Positions 1 to 6,400 of a stretch of 23,159 bases of DNA are shown one piece after another. The notes beneath the pieces are model-generated. The model made no database searches and was not told the DNA's origin. It was given only the letters and a program-made list of their open reading frames with translations. The DNA is taken from the NCBI GenBank assembly GCA_035504235.1, contig DATJSH010000126.1:1-23159 (forward strand), read 5' to 3'. This DNA is from DATARH01 sp035504235 (lineage in GTDB: Bacteria; Pseudomonadota; Alphaproteobacteria; ATCC43930; CGMCC-115725). The stretch's first letter is position 1. Each line of letters starts with the position of its first letter. The translations under genes and the position numbers were made by a program.

Positions 1-731
1 AGGCCCTTTTTGTCTGGCGCGGTGGCGATGAGCGGCATCGCGGCGATCTCGAATTTCGTGAAGTCGCGACCAGTTTTCTCGGCGCCCTTGCGAGCCGCCG
101 GCAGCATGACCTCGGTGATATAGTGCCGGGTGCAGACCGGATGGGCGCGGATGCCATCGGCGACCTCGCCGGCGATCTGGCACATGAACGGGTTGACCGC
201 GGCGAGCTGCACCGGGATATGCGGATGCTCGATCGGCGGCGGCGCGAAGAGCGGCACCATGAGACTTAGCTTGTAGTGCGCGCTCCGGTAATCGAGCTTG
301 GTGCCACCCTCCTGCCAGCACGCCCAGATCGCTTTGAGCGCGCCGACATAGTCGCGCATCCATGGCCCGGGTGGGGTCCAACTCATGCCGTAGCGGCGCT
401 CGATATGGCCTTTGACCTGAGTGCCGAGACCGAGCGTGAAGCGGCCCTTTGACAGGCGCTGCAAGGTCCAGGCGGCGAGCGCGGTCACCGCCGGCGCCCG
501 CGGGAAGGCGATGGCGACCCCCGTCGCCAGGCCAATGTGCTGGGTCGCCTGCGCCGCCAAGGTCAGCGCGATGAACGGGTCGTCCTTGGTTTCCTCGCTG
601 ACGATCCCGTCATAGCCCAACGCTTCCGCGAGCCGTGCCTCGGCGCCGACCCGCGCGATGTCGAGCCCGCCCGACGTGGCGCGCAAGCCGGGGTCGAGAT
701 TGCCGAGCGGCAGCTGGGTTTCGATCTTCAC
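1..731 (-). CDS. LLM-class (luciferase-like) F420-type oxidoreductase, partial
   Basis: This is a flavin/F420-dependent oxidoreductase of the bacterial luciferase-like superfamily; the substrate cannot be told. The N-terminal 243 residues are in the window and the C-terminus lies beyond base 1. I read the minus strand from GTG at 731, preceded by CCGGAG about 7 nt upstream. The protein opens with KIETQLPLGNL, then has an early helix with EARLAEALGYDG, a strand-like IGLATGVAIAFPRAP and the segment GRFTLGLGTQVKGHIERRYG. The last is typical of the TIM-barrel LLM subgroup that includes the mycobacterial MSMEG_2256-type proteins. Subgroup assignment comes from remembered similarity, not a search. 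Luciferase-family proteins with this signature are often labelled F420-dependent, but use of F420 rather than FMN is not shown by the sequence. No partner gene is visible. Confidence 0.82.
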   Translation of the reverse strand, partial: MKIETQLPLGNLDPGLRATSGGLDIARVGAEARLAEALGYDGIVSEETKDDPFIALTLAAQATQHIGLATGVAIAFPRAPAVTALAAWTLQRLSKGRFTLGLGTQVKGHIERRYGMSWTPPGPWMRDYVGALKAIWACWQEGGTKLDYRSAHYKLSLMVPLFAPPPIEHPHIPVQLAAVNPFMCQIAGEVADGIRAHPVCTRHYITEVMLPAARKGAEKTGRDFTKFEIAAMPLIATAPDKKG

Positions 732-759
732 GTTTATGCTCCGGCGTGAGGTTCTCGTC

Positions 760-843
760 GTCGTCACGGTGGAGGCCGGGGCCCGGGCTTCCGCCACTCA
801 CTCGAGCAGCTGAAACCGGGATACCGGCCTGCGCCGGGACGAC
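760..843. repeat. Imperfect inverted repeat (REP/MITE-like intergenic palindrome)
   Basis: The 28-nt arms at 760-787 and 816-843 are inverted copies matching at 21 of 28 positions, separated by 28 nt. The right arm contains the GC-rich core CCGGCCTGCGCCGGGA, a type of motif commonly seen in dispersed intergenic palindromes of alphaproteobacteria. It lies between two divergent genes (731 minus, 876 plus), so it cannot be their shared terminator. No second full copy was seen in this window, so its repeat status is inferred. Confidence 0.5.
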
Positions 844-857
844 GAAAACCGGATAGG

Positions 858-872
858 CGCTAAATTTAAGCG
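858..872. promoter_or_regulatory. Candidate operator: TAAATTTA palindrome before the Phd-like antitoxin
   Basis: The sequence CGC-TAAATTTA-AGCG holds a perfect 8-nt palindrome (861-868) flanked by near-symmetric GC bases. It ends 3 nt before the antitoxin ATG at 876. Phd/YefM antitoxins usually bind AT-rich palindromes over their own promoter. The site also resembles a weak -10 box. The function is inferred from position only. Confidence 0.3.
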
Positions 873-875
873 ATC

Positions 876-1112
876 ATGGCCGAAAAAATGGTCTCGATCA
901 GCACCGCCAAAGCGGATTTTTCAAAACTCGTCGCTGAAGCCGAGGCGGGCGACGAGATAGTTCTTACCTGGCGTGGTAAGCCGGTAGCCAAGCTAGTCGT
1001 AATCGCCGATAGGCCAAAACGTGTAGCGGGCTCCCTGCGAGGACAGGTCTCAATCGGCCCGGAGTTCTTTGAGGCTTTGCCACCGGAAGAGCTCGACGCT
1101 TGGGATCAATAA
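876..1112 (+). CDS. Orphan Phd/YefM-type antitoxin
   Basis: This 78-residue protein is of the prevent-host-death family. The N-terminal part (MVSISTAKADFSKLVAEAEAG) and the following strand (DEIVLTWRGKPVAKLVVI) match the compact DNA-binding fold of Phd/YefM antitoxins. The tail (RGQVSIGPEFFEALPPEELDAW) is the usual toxin-wrapping extension, which ends in an acidic segment. Such proteins bind and neutralise a partner toxin, often a PIN or Doc/RelE type, and repress their own operon. Here no toxin follows: only 10 nt separate the stop from the end of the convergent aminopeptidase gene. The start at 876 lacks a clear ribosome binding site; a second in-frame ATG lies at 888. It is either a decayed pair or a lone regulator. 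The family call is firm; the function is unknown. Confidence 0.8.
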   Translation: MAEKMVSISTAKADFSKLVAEAEAGDEIVLTWRGKPVAKLVVIADRPKRVAGSLRGQVSIGPEFFEALPPEELDAWDQ

Positions 1113-1122
1113 ACCGGGTAGC

Positions 1123-2499
1123 TCATCCGAAGCGCTCGGCGATGTGGGCATAGACGGCGCGCAGGGTTTGCGCCTCGGCGCCTTCCGGTCGCCCGGGGCG
1201 CGAACGGTTGTTCCACGCCATCACGTCGAGATGCGCCCACGGGACGGCGGGATCGACGAACTCGTTGAGATAGAGCGCCGCGGTGATGGCGCCGCCTTGC
1301 GGGCCGTCCGATACGTTGTTGAGGTCGGCGATCTTGCTGTCGATGAGGCGGCGATAGGGTTTGTAGAGCGGCATCCGCCACATCGGATCGTCCTCGGCCT
1401 TTCCGGCGGCGAGGAGCGCGTCGGCGAGCGCCTCGTCGTTGCAGAACAGCGCCGGCAATTCAGGACCGAGCGCGACCCGCGCCGCACCGGTCAGGGTCGC
1501 CGCGTCGATGATCATCTCCGGCTTCTCGTCCGAAGCTTCGCTCAGCGCGTCGCACAGGATGAGCCGGCCTTCCGCGTCGGTATTGCCGATCTCGACCGTC
1601 AGCCCCTTGCGCGTCTTGACGATGTCGCGCGGCCGCATTGCGTTGCCGCTCACCGAGTTTTCGACGCAGGGCAGCAGCACGCGCAGCCGCACCCTGAGGC
1701 CCGCCCGCATGACGGCCTGGCCGAGGCCCAGCATGATCGCCGCGCCGGCCATATCCTTTTTCATGTTGAGCATGCCGGAGGCCGGCTTGAGGTCGAGCCC
1801 TCCGGTGTCGAAGCACACGCCCTTGCCGACCAGCGTCACCTTGGGCGCGTCCTTGTCACCCCAGGTAATATCGACGAGCCGCGGCGCCCGCGTGCTGGCG
1901 CGGCCGACGGCATGGATCGTCGGGTAGTTCTTCTCGAGCAATTTGTCGCCGACGATGATTTTGCACTTGGCGCTCTCAGCCTTGGCGACCTGCTGCGCGG
2001 CCTCGGCCAACTCCTCCGGCCCCATGTCGGAGGCCGGGGTCGTCGCCAGGTCGCGCGCCAGAAAGACCGCGCTGGCCAGCCGTTTGACGAGCTCGCGGTC
2101 GGCGCCCTTCGGCCAAACCAGCCGAGCCGCGCCGGGTTTCTTGGCGTGGTAGCGGGTGAAGGCGTAAGTGCCGAGCGCCCAGCCGAGCGCCACCCGGCTC
2201 GGATCGGCGCCGGCGGGCAGCGGGTCGAGGCGGTAGCTGCCTTCCGGCAACGTCTCCGACAGACCGGCGACCGCCCACATCGATGCCTCATTGTCGCCCA
2301 TCCCGACCAGCACCCGGCCGAGCTTGCCGCGCTCATCGGGGATCAGCGCGGTCTTGCCCGAGCCTGCGGTGAAGCCGATCGCCTGCACCCAGTCGCGCTC
2401 GCGCGCCGGCGCGCCCTCGCGCCACGCAGCAAGTTGCGCCTTGCCGAGCGCGGTCAGCGGCACCGCGCCGGAATCATGATCGATCAGGGAATAGGCCAT
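1123..2499 (-). CDS. M17 leucyl aminopeptidase family protein
   Basis: This is a cytoplasmic two-metal aminopeptidase that removes N-terminal residues from peptides. Every known active-site residue of the M17 family is present. Numbering from the chosen start, the metal ligands are K226, D231, D249, D308 and E310, and the catalytic residues are K238 and R312, within GKGVCFDTGG, MKKDMAG and NTDAEGRL. Their mutual spacing equals that of E. coli PepA (K270, D275, K282, D293, D352, E354, R356). The protein has 458 residues, somewhat shorter than PepA because of a reduced N-terminal domain. I chose ATG at 2499 because GAGGAA lies 6 nt upstream; a longer reading from 2532 adds 11 unconvincing residues. 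The gene is 62 nt from the downstream end of the alpha/beta hydrolase and may share its transcript. It converges on the antitoxin gene. Confidence 0.93.
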   Translation of the reverse strand: MAYSLIDHDSGAVPLTALGKAQLAAWREGAPARERDWVQAIGFTAGSGKTALIPDERGKLGRVLVGMGDNEASMWAVAGLSETLPEGSYRLDPLPAGADPSRVALGWALGTYAFTRYHAKKPGAARLVWPKGADRELVKRLASAVFLARDLATTPASDMGPEELAEAAQQVAKAESAKCKIIVGDKLLEKNYPTIHAVGRASTRAPRLVDITWGDKDAPKVTLVGKGVCFDTGGLDLKPASGMLNMKKDMAGAAIMLGLGQAVMRAGLRVRLRVLLPCVENSVSGNAMRPRDIVKTRKGLTVEIGNTDAEGRLILCDALSEASDEKPEMIIDAATLTGAARVALGPELPALFCNDEALADALLAAGKAEDDPMWRMPLYKPYRRLIDSKIADLNNVSDGPQGGAITAALYLNEFVDPAVPWAHLDVMAWNNRSRPGRPEGAEAQTLRAVYAHIAERFG

Positions 2500-2561
2500 C
2501 TCGGGTTCCTCGGTTCTCTTTAGCGGCAGCATGCCCGCACCAACGCGGCCCTGCCAGAGGT

Positions 2562-3335
2562 TCAGGCCAATTCGTCCAAGATTCGGGCCAGCCGGGCCAG
2601 GTCTTCATCGCGTGACAGTCGGTGGTCGCCGTCCTTGATGAGGGTCAAGGTCACATCGCGGCTCTGCAGCTTTCCGGCGAGCTTGAGGCTCTGTTGCCAT
2701 GGCACCGACTCGTCGTCCAGGCCGTGCAGCAGCCGCACCGGGCAGGAAAGCGGAACGGCGCGGCGCAGCACGAGGTTATTGTCGCCATCCTCGACAAGCG
2801 CCCGGGTGTAGAGGTAGCCGGCGGGGTCATAGGGCGTTTGCAGGACGATCCGCCCCTCGTCCCGGAGCTGGCGCCGCTGTGCGTCGGAAAGCCGCCGCGG
2901 CAGCAGGTCGCGGGTGAAATCCGCCGCCGCGGCGATGCCGACCAGCGCCGCGACGCGGTCAGGGCGGGCAAGGGCGGCGAGCACCATGATCCACCCGCCC
3001 ATGCTCGATCCGACAAGGATTTGCGGCCCCTCGGTCAGCGAATCGATGACCGCAATCGCGTCGTCGCGCCAGCACGAGATCGTGCCGTCGGCGAAATCGC
3101 CGCTCGATCGTCCATGCGCGAAATAGTCGAAGCGCACATAAGCACGCCCGTGGCGCCGGCAAAAATCCTCTAAAAACAAGGCCTTGACGCCGGTCATGTC
3201 GGAGCGGAAGCCGCCGAGGAAGACGATGCCCGATCCGCCGCCGTCGAGGCGATGGTAGGCGATTGTCGCGCCTCCCGGGCGTGCTAGACTCGCGGCGTCG
3301 GCGCCCGGCACCGCTGCATTCTCTTGAATCGGCAT
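2562..3335 (-). CDS. Alpha/beta hydrolase (ABHD10-like)
   Basis: This is a serine hydrolase of 257 residues from the chosen ATG. The nucleophile elbow GSSMGG gives Ser111. The acid is Asp208, in HGLDDESVP, and the histidine is His238, in DGDHRLS, so a complete catalytic triad is visible. The opening (GATIAYHRLDGG, then VFLGGFRSDMTG and RFDYFAHGRSSG) resembles the ABHD10/acyl-protein thioesterase branch found in alphaproteobacteria and mitochondria. The substrate is probably an ester or thioester but is not determined. The start is uncertain: ATG at 3335 has no clear ribosome site, while a GTG at 3365 would overlap the divergent glycosyltransferase start at 3359. The two divergent genes are thus almost back to back, and each promoter must lie inside the other gene's 5' end. 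Confidence 0.88.
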   Translation of the reverse strand: MPIQENAAVPGADAASLARPGGATIAYHRLDGGGSGIVFLGGFRSDMTGVKALFLEDFCRRHGRAYVRFDYFAHGRSSGDFADGTISCWRDDAIAVIDSLTEGPQILVGSSMGGWIMVLAALARPDRVAALVGIAAAADFTRDLLPRRLSDAQRRQLRDEGRIVLQTPYDPAGYLYTRALVEDGDNNLVLRRAVPLSCPVRLLHGLDDESVPWQQSLKLAGKLQSRDVTLTLIKDGDHRLSRDEDLARLARILDELA

Positions 3336-3358
3336 CGAAAAGCGCCACAACAAGCTTA

Positions 3359-4573
3359 ATGGCACGCGAGGATACCATCGACCAGCGACCCCAAGAAGCC
3401 CGCCCGCCAGCGGTGCTGCAGGTGATCCCGAGCCTCGTTTCGGGCGGTGTCGAACGCGGCACGGTCGAGGTGGCCGCAGCCCTCGCTGCCGCCGGCTGGA
3501 CCGCTTACGTCGCCTCCGCGGGCGGCCCGATGGAGCGCGAGCTGGCCCGCGTCGGGGCGCACCACATTACCCTGCCGCTGGCGTCGAAAGGCCCGCTGGC
3601 GATCCGCCGTAATGGCGCCGCGCTGGTCGAAATTATCCGCCGCTGCAAGATCGACATCGTCCACGCGCGCAGCCGCGCCCCGGCGTGGAGCGCCTGGCGC
3701 GCGGCGACAACGACCCGGCGGCGCTTCGTCACGACCTTTCACAACGCCTATGACGACAAGGCGCCGTTCAAGCATTGGTACAATTCGGTGATGGCGCGCG
3801 GCGAGCGGGTCATCGCCATCTCACATTTTGTCGCCGAGCATGCCGCGAACGTCTATGGCGTCGGGGTCGACCGGCTGCGCACGATTCCCCGCGGCGTCGA
3901 CATGAACCTGTTCGATCCTCGCCGGGTCACCGGCCAGCGGGTCGCCGACCTCGCGGCGCAATGGCGCGTGCCCGACGGCTATGCGGTCGTCATGCTGCCC
4001 GGTCGGCTGACGCGCTGGAAGGGCGGTCTCGACTTCATCGAGGCGATCGCCCGGCTCGAACGCCACGACGTGTGCTGCTTGCTGGTCGGCGCCGCCCAGC
4101 GTTCCGGCTTCCGCAGGGAGCTGGAAGCGGCGATCGAGCGCCACGCGCTCGGCCGGCAATTTCGCATTATCGAGGATTGTCGCGACATTGTCGGCGCCTA
4201 CGGGCTTGCTGATGTGGTGATTTCGGCCTCGACCGACCCGGAAGGGTTCGGCCGCACGATTGTCGAGGCGCAGGCGATGGGCCGCCCGGTGATCGCCACC
4301 GACCATGGCGGCGCGCGCGAGACGGTGGTTCCCGGCAACACCGGCTGGCTGGTGCCGCCGGGCGACACCGCGGCGCTCGCCACCGCGATCGACCATGCGC
4401 TGCGGCTCGATCCCGAATCGCGTGACGCGCTCGGTCGGCGCGCGCGGGCGCATATCGCCCAAGGTTTTACACGCGAGGCGATGTGCTCGCGGACCATCGA
4501 TGTTTACGAGGAGCTGCTGTTTCCCGCCGAGGCGCTCGCCGCCGAAGCCGAGCCGCTCGCCATCCCGGCGTAA
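3359..4573 (+). CDS. Glycosyltransferase family 4 (GT-B fold)
   Basis: This is a 404-residue nucleotide-sugar-dependent glycosyltransferase. The N-terminal half opens with VLQVIPSLVSGGVERG, the glycine-rich acceptor-side loop of the GT4 family. The C-terminal half has PGRLTRWKG and the donor-binding E-x7-E motif at Glu295 and Glu303 (PEGFGRTIVEAQAMGRPVIA), then GNTGWLVPPGD. Together with the family-9 transferase 715 nt downstream it suggests cell-surface glycan or LPS core synthesis; the sugar and acceptor are unknown. There is no membrane segment. I took ATG 3359 because the reading frame upstream only offers a TTG at 3263 buried in the opposite gene and the added residues look non-coding. 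No strong ribosome site is present. It could equally be annotated as a WaaG/PimB-like transferase. Confidence 0.9.
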   Translation: MAREDTIDQRPQEARPPAVLQVIPSLVSGGVERGTVEVAAALAAAGWTAYVASAGGPMERELARVGAHHITLPLASKGPLAIRRNGAALVEIIRRCKIDIVHARSRAPAWSAWRAATTTRRRFVTTFHNAYDDKAPFKHWYNSVMARGERVIAISHFVAEHAANVYGVGVDRLRTIPRGVDMNLFDPRRVTGQRVADLAAQWRVPDGYAVVMLPGRLTRWKGGLDFIEAIARLERHDVCCLLVGAAQRSGFRRELEAAIERHALGRQFRIIEDCRDIVGAYGLADVVISASTDPEGFGRTIVEAQAMGRPVIATDHGGARETVVPGNTGWLVPPGDTAALATAIDHALRLDPESRDALGRRARAHIAQGFTREAMCSRTIDVYEELLFPAEALAAEAEPLAIPA

Positions 4574-4601
4574 TGGTTGTTTTCTCGAAGTCAGGAATTA
4601 T

Positions 4602-4630
4602 ATCTACCTTGTTCGTATAGATAGGTAGAT
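4602..4630. promoter_or_regulatory. Candidate vapBC operator: 7-nt inverted repeat
   Basis: Perfect arms ATCTACC (4602-4608) and GGTAGAT (4624-4630) are separated by 15 nt, giving a centre-to-centre spacing of about two helical turns. A -10-like TATAGA lies between them (4616-4621), and the right arm contains the presumed ribosome site AGGTAG (4623-4628) of vapB. VapB-VapC complexes generally repress their own operons by binding such repeats. The stretch is clearly more AT-rich than its surroundings. Binding is inferred. Confidence 0.5.
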
Positions 4631-4635
4631 TTGCC

Positions 4636-4899
4636 ATGAGCCTAAATATAAAAAACGTGGAAACGTGCCATCTCATCGAGGAACTTGCAGAGGCAACCGG
4701 CGAGACAATGACTGCGGCTGTTACGGTGGCAGTTCGCGAACGTCTCGAACGCTTGCGGCGCGAGAACGACAACTCGCTGGTCGAAAGGATTTTGGCAATC
4801 GGCCGGGACTGCGCGGCGCGGCTTGGTCCGGAATTTCGCGCGCTTGACCACGATGCGCTGCTTTACGACGAGAGAGGCCTGCCCATTGGTAATCGATAG
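4636..4899 (+). CDS. vapB: VapB-family antitoxin (Rv0623-like)
   Basis: This antitoxin has 87 residues. The N-terminal part (MSLNIKNVETCHLIEELAEATGE) matches the Rv0623/PSK-type transcription factor family, in which this segment makes the DNA-binding dimer. The middle (AVTVAVRERLERLRR) is the linking helix, and the tail (FRALDHDALLYDERGLP) is the common toxin-binding end, with the DHDALLYDE-GLP signature. It should neutralise the PIN toxin encoded next to it and repress the operon through the inverted repeat just upstream. Its stop overlaps the vapC start by 14 nt, so the two are translationally coupled. AGGTAG at 4623-4628 gives a 7-nt spacing to the ATG. The pair sits between two surface-glycan glycosyltransferase genes and is probably a later insertion. 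Confidence 0.92.
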   Translation: MSLNIKNVETCHLIEELAEATGETMTAAVTVAVRERLERLRRENDNSLVERILAIGRDCAARLGPEFRALDHDALLYDERGLPIGNR

Positions 4900-5281
4900 C
4901 TCTGCCCTGGTTGCCATCCTTGCCGATGAGCCGGAGGCGGAGGCCTGCGCGCGGGCGATACGTGACGCTTGGCACAGGAGAATATCAGCAGTGACCTTTG
5001 TGGAAACCGCTATTGTCATCGATAGCCGCCATGATCCCGTTGCCAGTCGCCGCTTGGATGAGTTGATCCGCCAGAGCGGCATTTCGATCGAGCCGGTCGA
5101 TGAAATCCAAGCGGTCATGGCGCGTGAGGCTTACCGCGATTTCGGGCGCGGCAGCGGGCATCCCGCGCAGCTTAATTTCGGCGATTGCTTCGCCTACGCG
5201 TTGGCTCGGCGTCTTGCGGAGCCGTTGCTGTTCAAGGGCAATGATTTTGCTCAAACGGACATAGCGTCCGCATTGTCCTAG
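4886..5281 (+). CDS. vapC: VapC-type PIN-domain ribonuclease toxin
   Basis: This PIN-domain endoribonuclease has 131 residues. The acidic metal-binding residues are visible as Asp4 (VIDSSAL), Glu40 (TFVETAIV), Asp100 (NFGDCFAYALA) and Asp120 (FKGNDF), in the spacing usual for VapC. Family members cleave tRNA or rRNA and are inhibited by the cognate VapB. The start is TTG at 4886, which places the conserved VIDSSAL at the N-terminus as in the family and has GAGAGG 8 nt upstream. The longer reading from 4823 adds residues that merely shadow vapB. The start overlaps the end of vapB by 14 nt. The stop lies 7 nt before the family-9 glycosyltransferase start, so that gene may be read from the vapBC promoter. 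All catalytic acids are intact, so the toxin looks functional. Its RNA target is unknown. Confidence 0.9.
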   Translation: MVIDSSALVAILADEPEAEACARAIRDAWHRRISAVTFVETAIVIDSRHDPVASRRLDELIRQSGISIEPVDEIQAVMAREAYRDFGRGSGHPAQLNFGDCFAYALARRLAEPLLFKGNDFAQTDIASALS

Positions 5282-5288
5282 CCTTGGA

Positions 5289-6233
5289 TTGGCCGCTTCC
5301 CCAAAAATCCTCGTCATCAAATTGGGCGCGCTCGGCGACATCGTGCAGGCGATGGGAGCGGCGGCGGCGATCCGCGTACATCATCAGGGCGCCCAGATCG
5401 TGCTGCTGACGACCCGGCCCTATGCCGAGCTGATGCGGCAGGCGCCTTATTTCGACAATGTCTGGATCGACGAGCGGCCGCGCGATCCGCTGGGCTTGTG
5501 GCGGCTTGCGCGGCGGCTGCGCGCCGCGCGGTTCGACCGCGTCTACGACCTCTCGACCCGCCAGCGCAGCGCGCTTTATTTCCGGCTGATGCGGCGGCCC
5601 CTGTGGAGCGATTCCGGACCGGAATGGTCGGGCATCGCGCGCGGCGCCTCGCATCGCCAGCCCGACACACAAGAGCGCCGGCGCATGCACACGCTCGACC
5701 GCGAGGTCGACCAGCTGCGCTGGGCCGGCTTTTCCAGGCCGATCCCGCCACCCGACCTGTCATGGGCGATGACGGATTTGTCGCACTTCGTGCTGCCGCC
5801 AGATTATGTCCTGCTGCTGCCCGGCGCCGCGCCGCACCGGCCCGAGAAACGTTGGCCGCTCGCTTTTTTCATCGAGCTCGCGCGTCGCGTCGCGGCGATG
5901 GGGTTGACGCCGGTGATTATCGGCGGCCCGGCCGAACGCGAACTTGGTGCGGCGATCGCTGATGTTGTGCCCGAGGCGCGCGACCTGACCGGTCAGACGC
6001 AATTCGGCGACATCGTCGCGCTGGGGCGCGGCGCCAGGCGTGCGATCGGCAACGACACCGGGCCGATGCATCTCGCGGTGGTCGGCGGCGCGCCCGCGAC
6101 GGTGCTCTATTCGGCCGCCTCCGATCCGTCGCTGACTGCGCCGCGCGGACGCGATGTCGTTGTGCTGCGACGTGACAACCTTGCCGATCTTTCGGTCGAT
6201 GAGGTCGTCGCGACCCTGTCCTTGGAACCTTGA
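5289..6233 (+). CDS. Glycosyltransferase family 9 (ADP-heptose:LPS heptosyltransferase-like)
   Basis: This is a 314-residue GT-B fold transferase of the heptosyltransferase family. The N-terminal KILVIKLGALGDIVQAMGA is the family's opening strand and loop, with the general-base candidate Asp17. The C-terminal half has LLPGAAPHRPEKRWP, followed by IGNDTGPMHLA (Asp256, His261), the donor-phosphate binding signature. Such enzymes transfer heptose or related sugars to the inner core of LPS at the cytoplasmic face. Here the sugar is not known; many alphaproteobacteria lack heptose and use relatives of this family. The only available start is TTG at 5289, without a clear ribosome site, 7 nt after vapC, so translation may depend on coupling. 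The stop codon overlaps the -35 box of the thrS leader promoter. Confidence 0.9.
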   Translation: MAASPKILVIKLGALGDIVQAMGAAAAIRVHHQGAQIVLLTTRPYAELMRQAPYFDNVWIDERPRDPLGLWRLARRLRAARFDRVYDLSTRQRSALYFRLMRRPLWSDSGPEWSGIARGASHRQPDTQERRRMHTLDREVDQLRWAGFSRPIPPPDLSWAMTDLSHFVLPPDYVLLLPGAAPHRPEKRWPLAFFIELARRVAAMGLTPVIIGGPAERELGAAIADVVPEARDLTGQTQFGDIVALGRGARRAIGNDTGPMHLAVVGGAPATVLYSAASDPSLTAPRGRDVVVLRRDNLADLSVDEVVATLSLEP

Positions 6234-6258
6234 CGGAACAGCCCCGCTTCGCGATATT
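6230..6258 (+). promoter_or_regulatory. Predicted sigma-70-type promoter of the thrS leader
   Basis: A -35 box TTGACG (6230-6235, five of six to consensus) and a -10 box GATATT (6253-6258, four of six) are separated by exactly 17 nt. The -35 box overlaps the stop codon of the upstream glycosyltransferase. A start 7-9 nt after the -10 box falls at 6265-6267, at or immediately before the leader ATG (6267), implying a leaderless or nearly leaderless mRNA. This is a prediction by eye. Confidence 0.6.
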
Positions 6259-6266
6259 CCGGGGGC

Positions 6267-6344
6267 ATGTACGAGCGCGTTCGGATCACCGCCACCACGA
6301 CGACCACGCCGCGCGGCGGGGTGTCGGGAGGTTGTGCGCGCTGA
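6267..6344 (+). CDS. Threonine-rich leader peptide of thrS
   Basis: This 25-codon ORF has ATG at 6267 and TGA at 6342-6344. It begins MYERVRI and continues T-A-T-T-T-T-T-P, so codons 8 and 10-14 are all Thr (ACC, ACC, ACG, ACG, ACC, ACG). It ends RGGVSGGCAR. Six Thr in seven codons is far above chance and sits directly upstream of a terminator and the threonyl-tRNA synthetase gene. In classical attenuation the peptide has no function of its own; its translation rate senses charged tRNA-Thr. No normal ribosome site precedes the ATG: a G-run ends only 1 nt before it. The predicted transcription start coincides with the ATG, so leaderless initiation is likely, as known for the trp leader of Sinorhizobium meliloti. 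It is too short for automatic gene calling. Confidence 0.8.
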   Translation: MYERVRITATTTTTPRGGVSGGCAR

Positions 6345-6400
6345 TCTACCAGCAAGCTTCGGAACCGAACGACCCCGCCGGCTCTCGGACGGGGTTTTTT
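6303..6400 (+). promoter_or_regulatory. thrS attenuator: four mutually exclusive RNA segments
   Basis: Segment 1 (6303-6310, ACCACGCC, the last Thr codons) pairs with segment 2 (6315-6322, GGCGGGGT) with one A-G mismatch and a GCGC loop. Segment 2 is also perfectly complementary over 8 nt to segment 3 (6372-6379, ACCCCGCC), and the helix extends by C6314-G6380 and by TCGG 6324-6327 with CCGA 6365-6368. Segment 3 otherwise pairs with segment 4 (6386-6395) to make the terminator. A ribosome stalled early in the Thr run would cover segment 1, free segment 2 and build the 2:3 antiterminator. Fast translation would let 1:2 and the terminator form. Pairings are read directly; the regulation is inferred. 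Confidence 0.75.
6372..6400 (+). terminator. Intrinsic terminator in the thrS leader (attenuator)
   Basis: The stem ACCCCG (6372-6377) with CGGGGT (6390-6395), continued by CCG (6378-6380) with CGG (6386-6388) around a bulged A, has a 5-nt loop GCTCT and is followed by a run of six T (6395-6400). It lies 28 nt after the leader-peptide stop and 47 nt before thrS, in the right orientation to cut thrS transcription short. Confidence 0.85.

Noticed and set aside
635..856. Plus-strand frame ending GIPACAGTTKTG
   Set aside because: That ending is the translation of the palindromic element, a common source of false small proteins; the rest is antisense to the LLM oxidoreductase.
1069..2523. Long plus-strand frame of 484 codons opposite the aminopeptidase
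   Set aside because: It is the antisense shadow of a gene with a complete M17 active site. Its translation is Arg/Ala-rich with no recognisable motif, as expected in GC-rich DNA.
6372..6400. Simple transcription terminator for the upstream glycosyltransferase operon
   Set aside because: It would lie 139 nt after the stop, beyond a promoter and a Thr-rich ORF, and its 5' arm has a perfect competing partner inside that ORF. An attenuator explains more, although it would also stop upstream transcripts.
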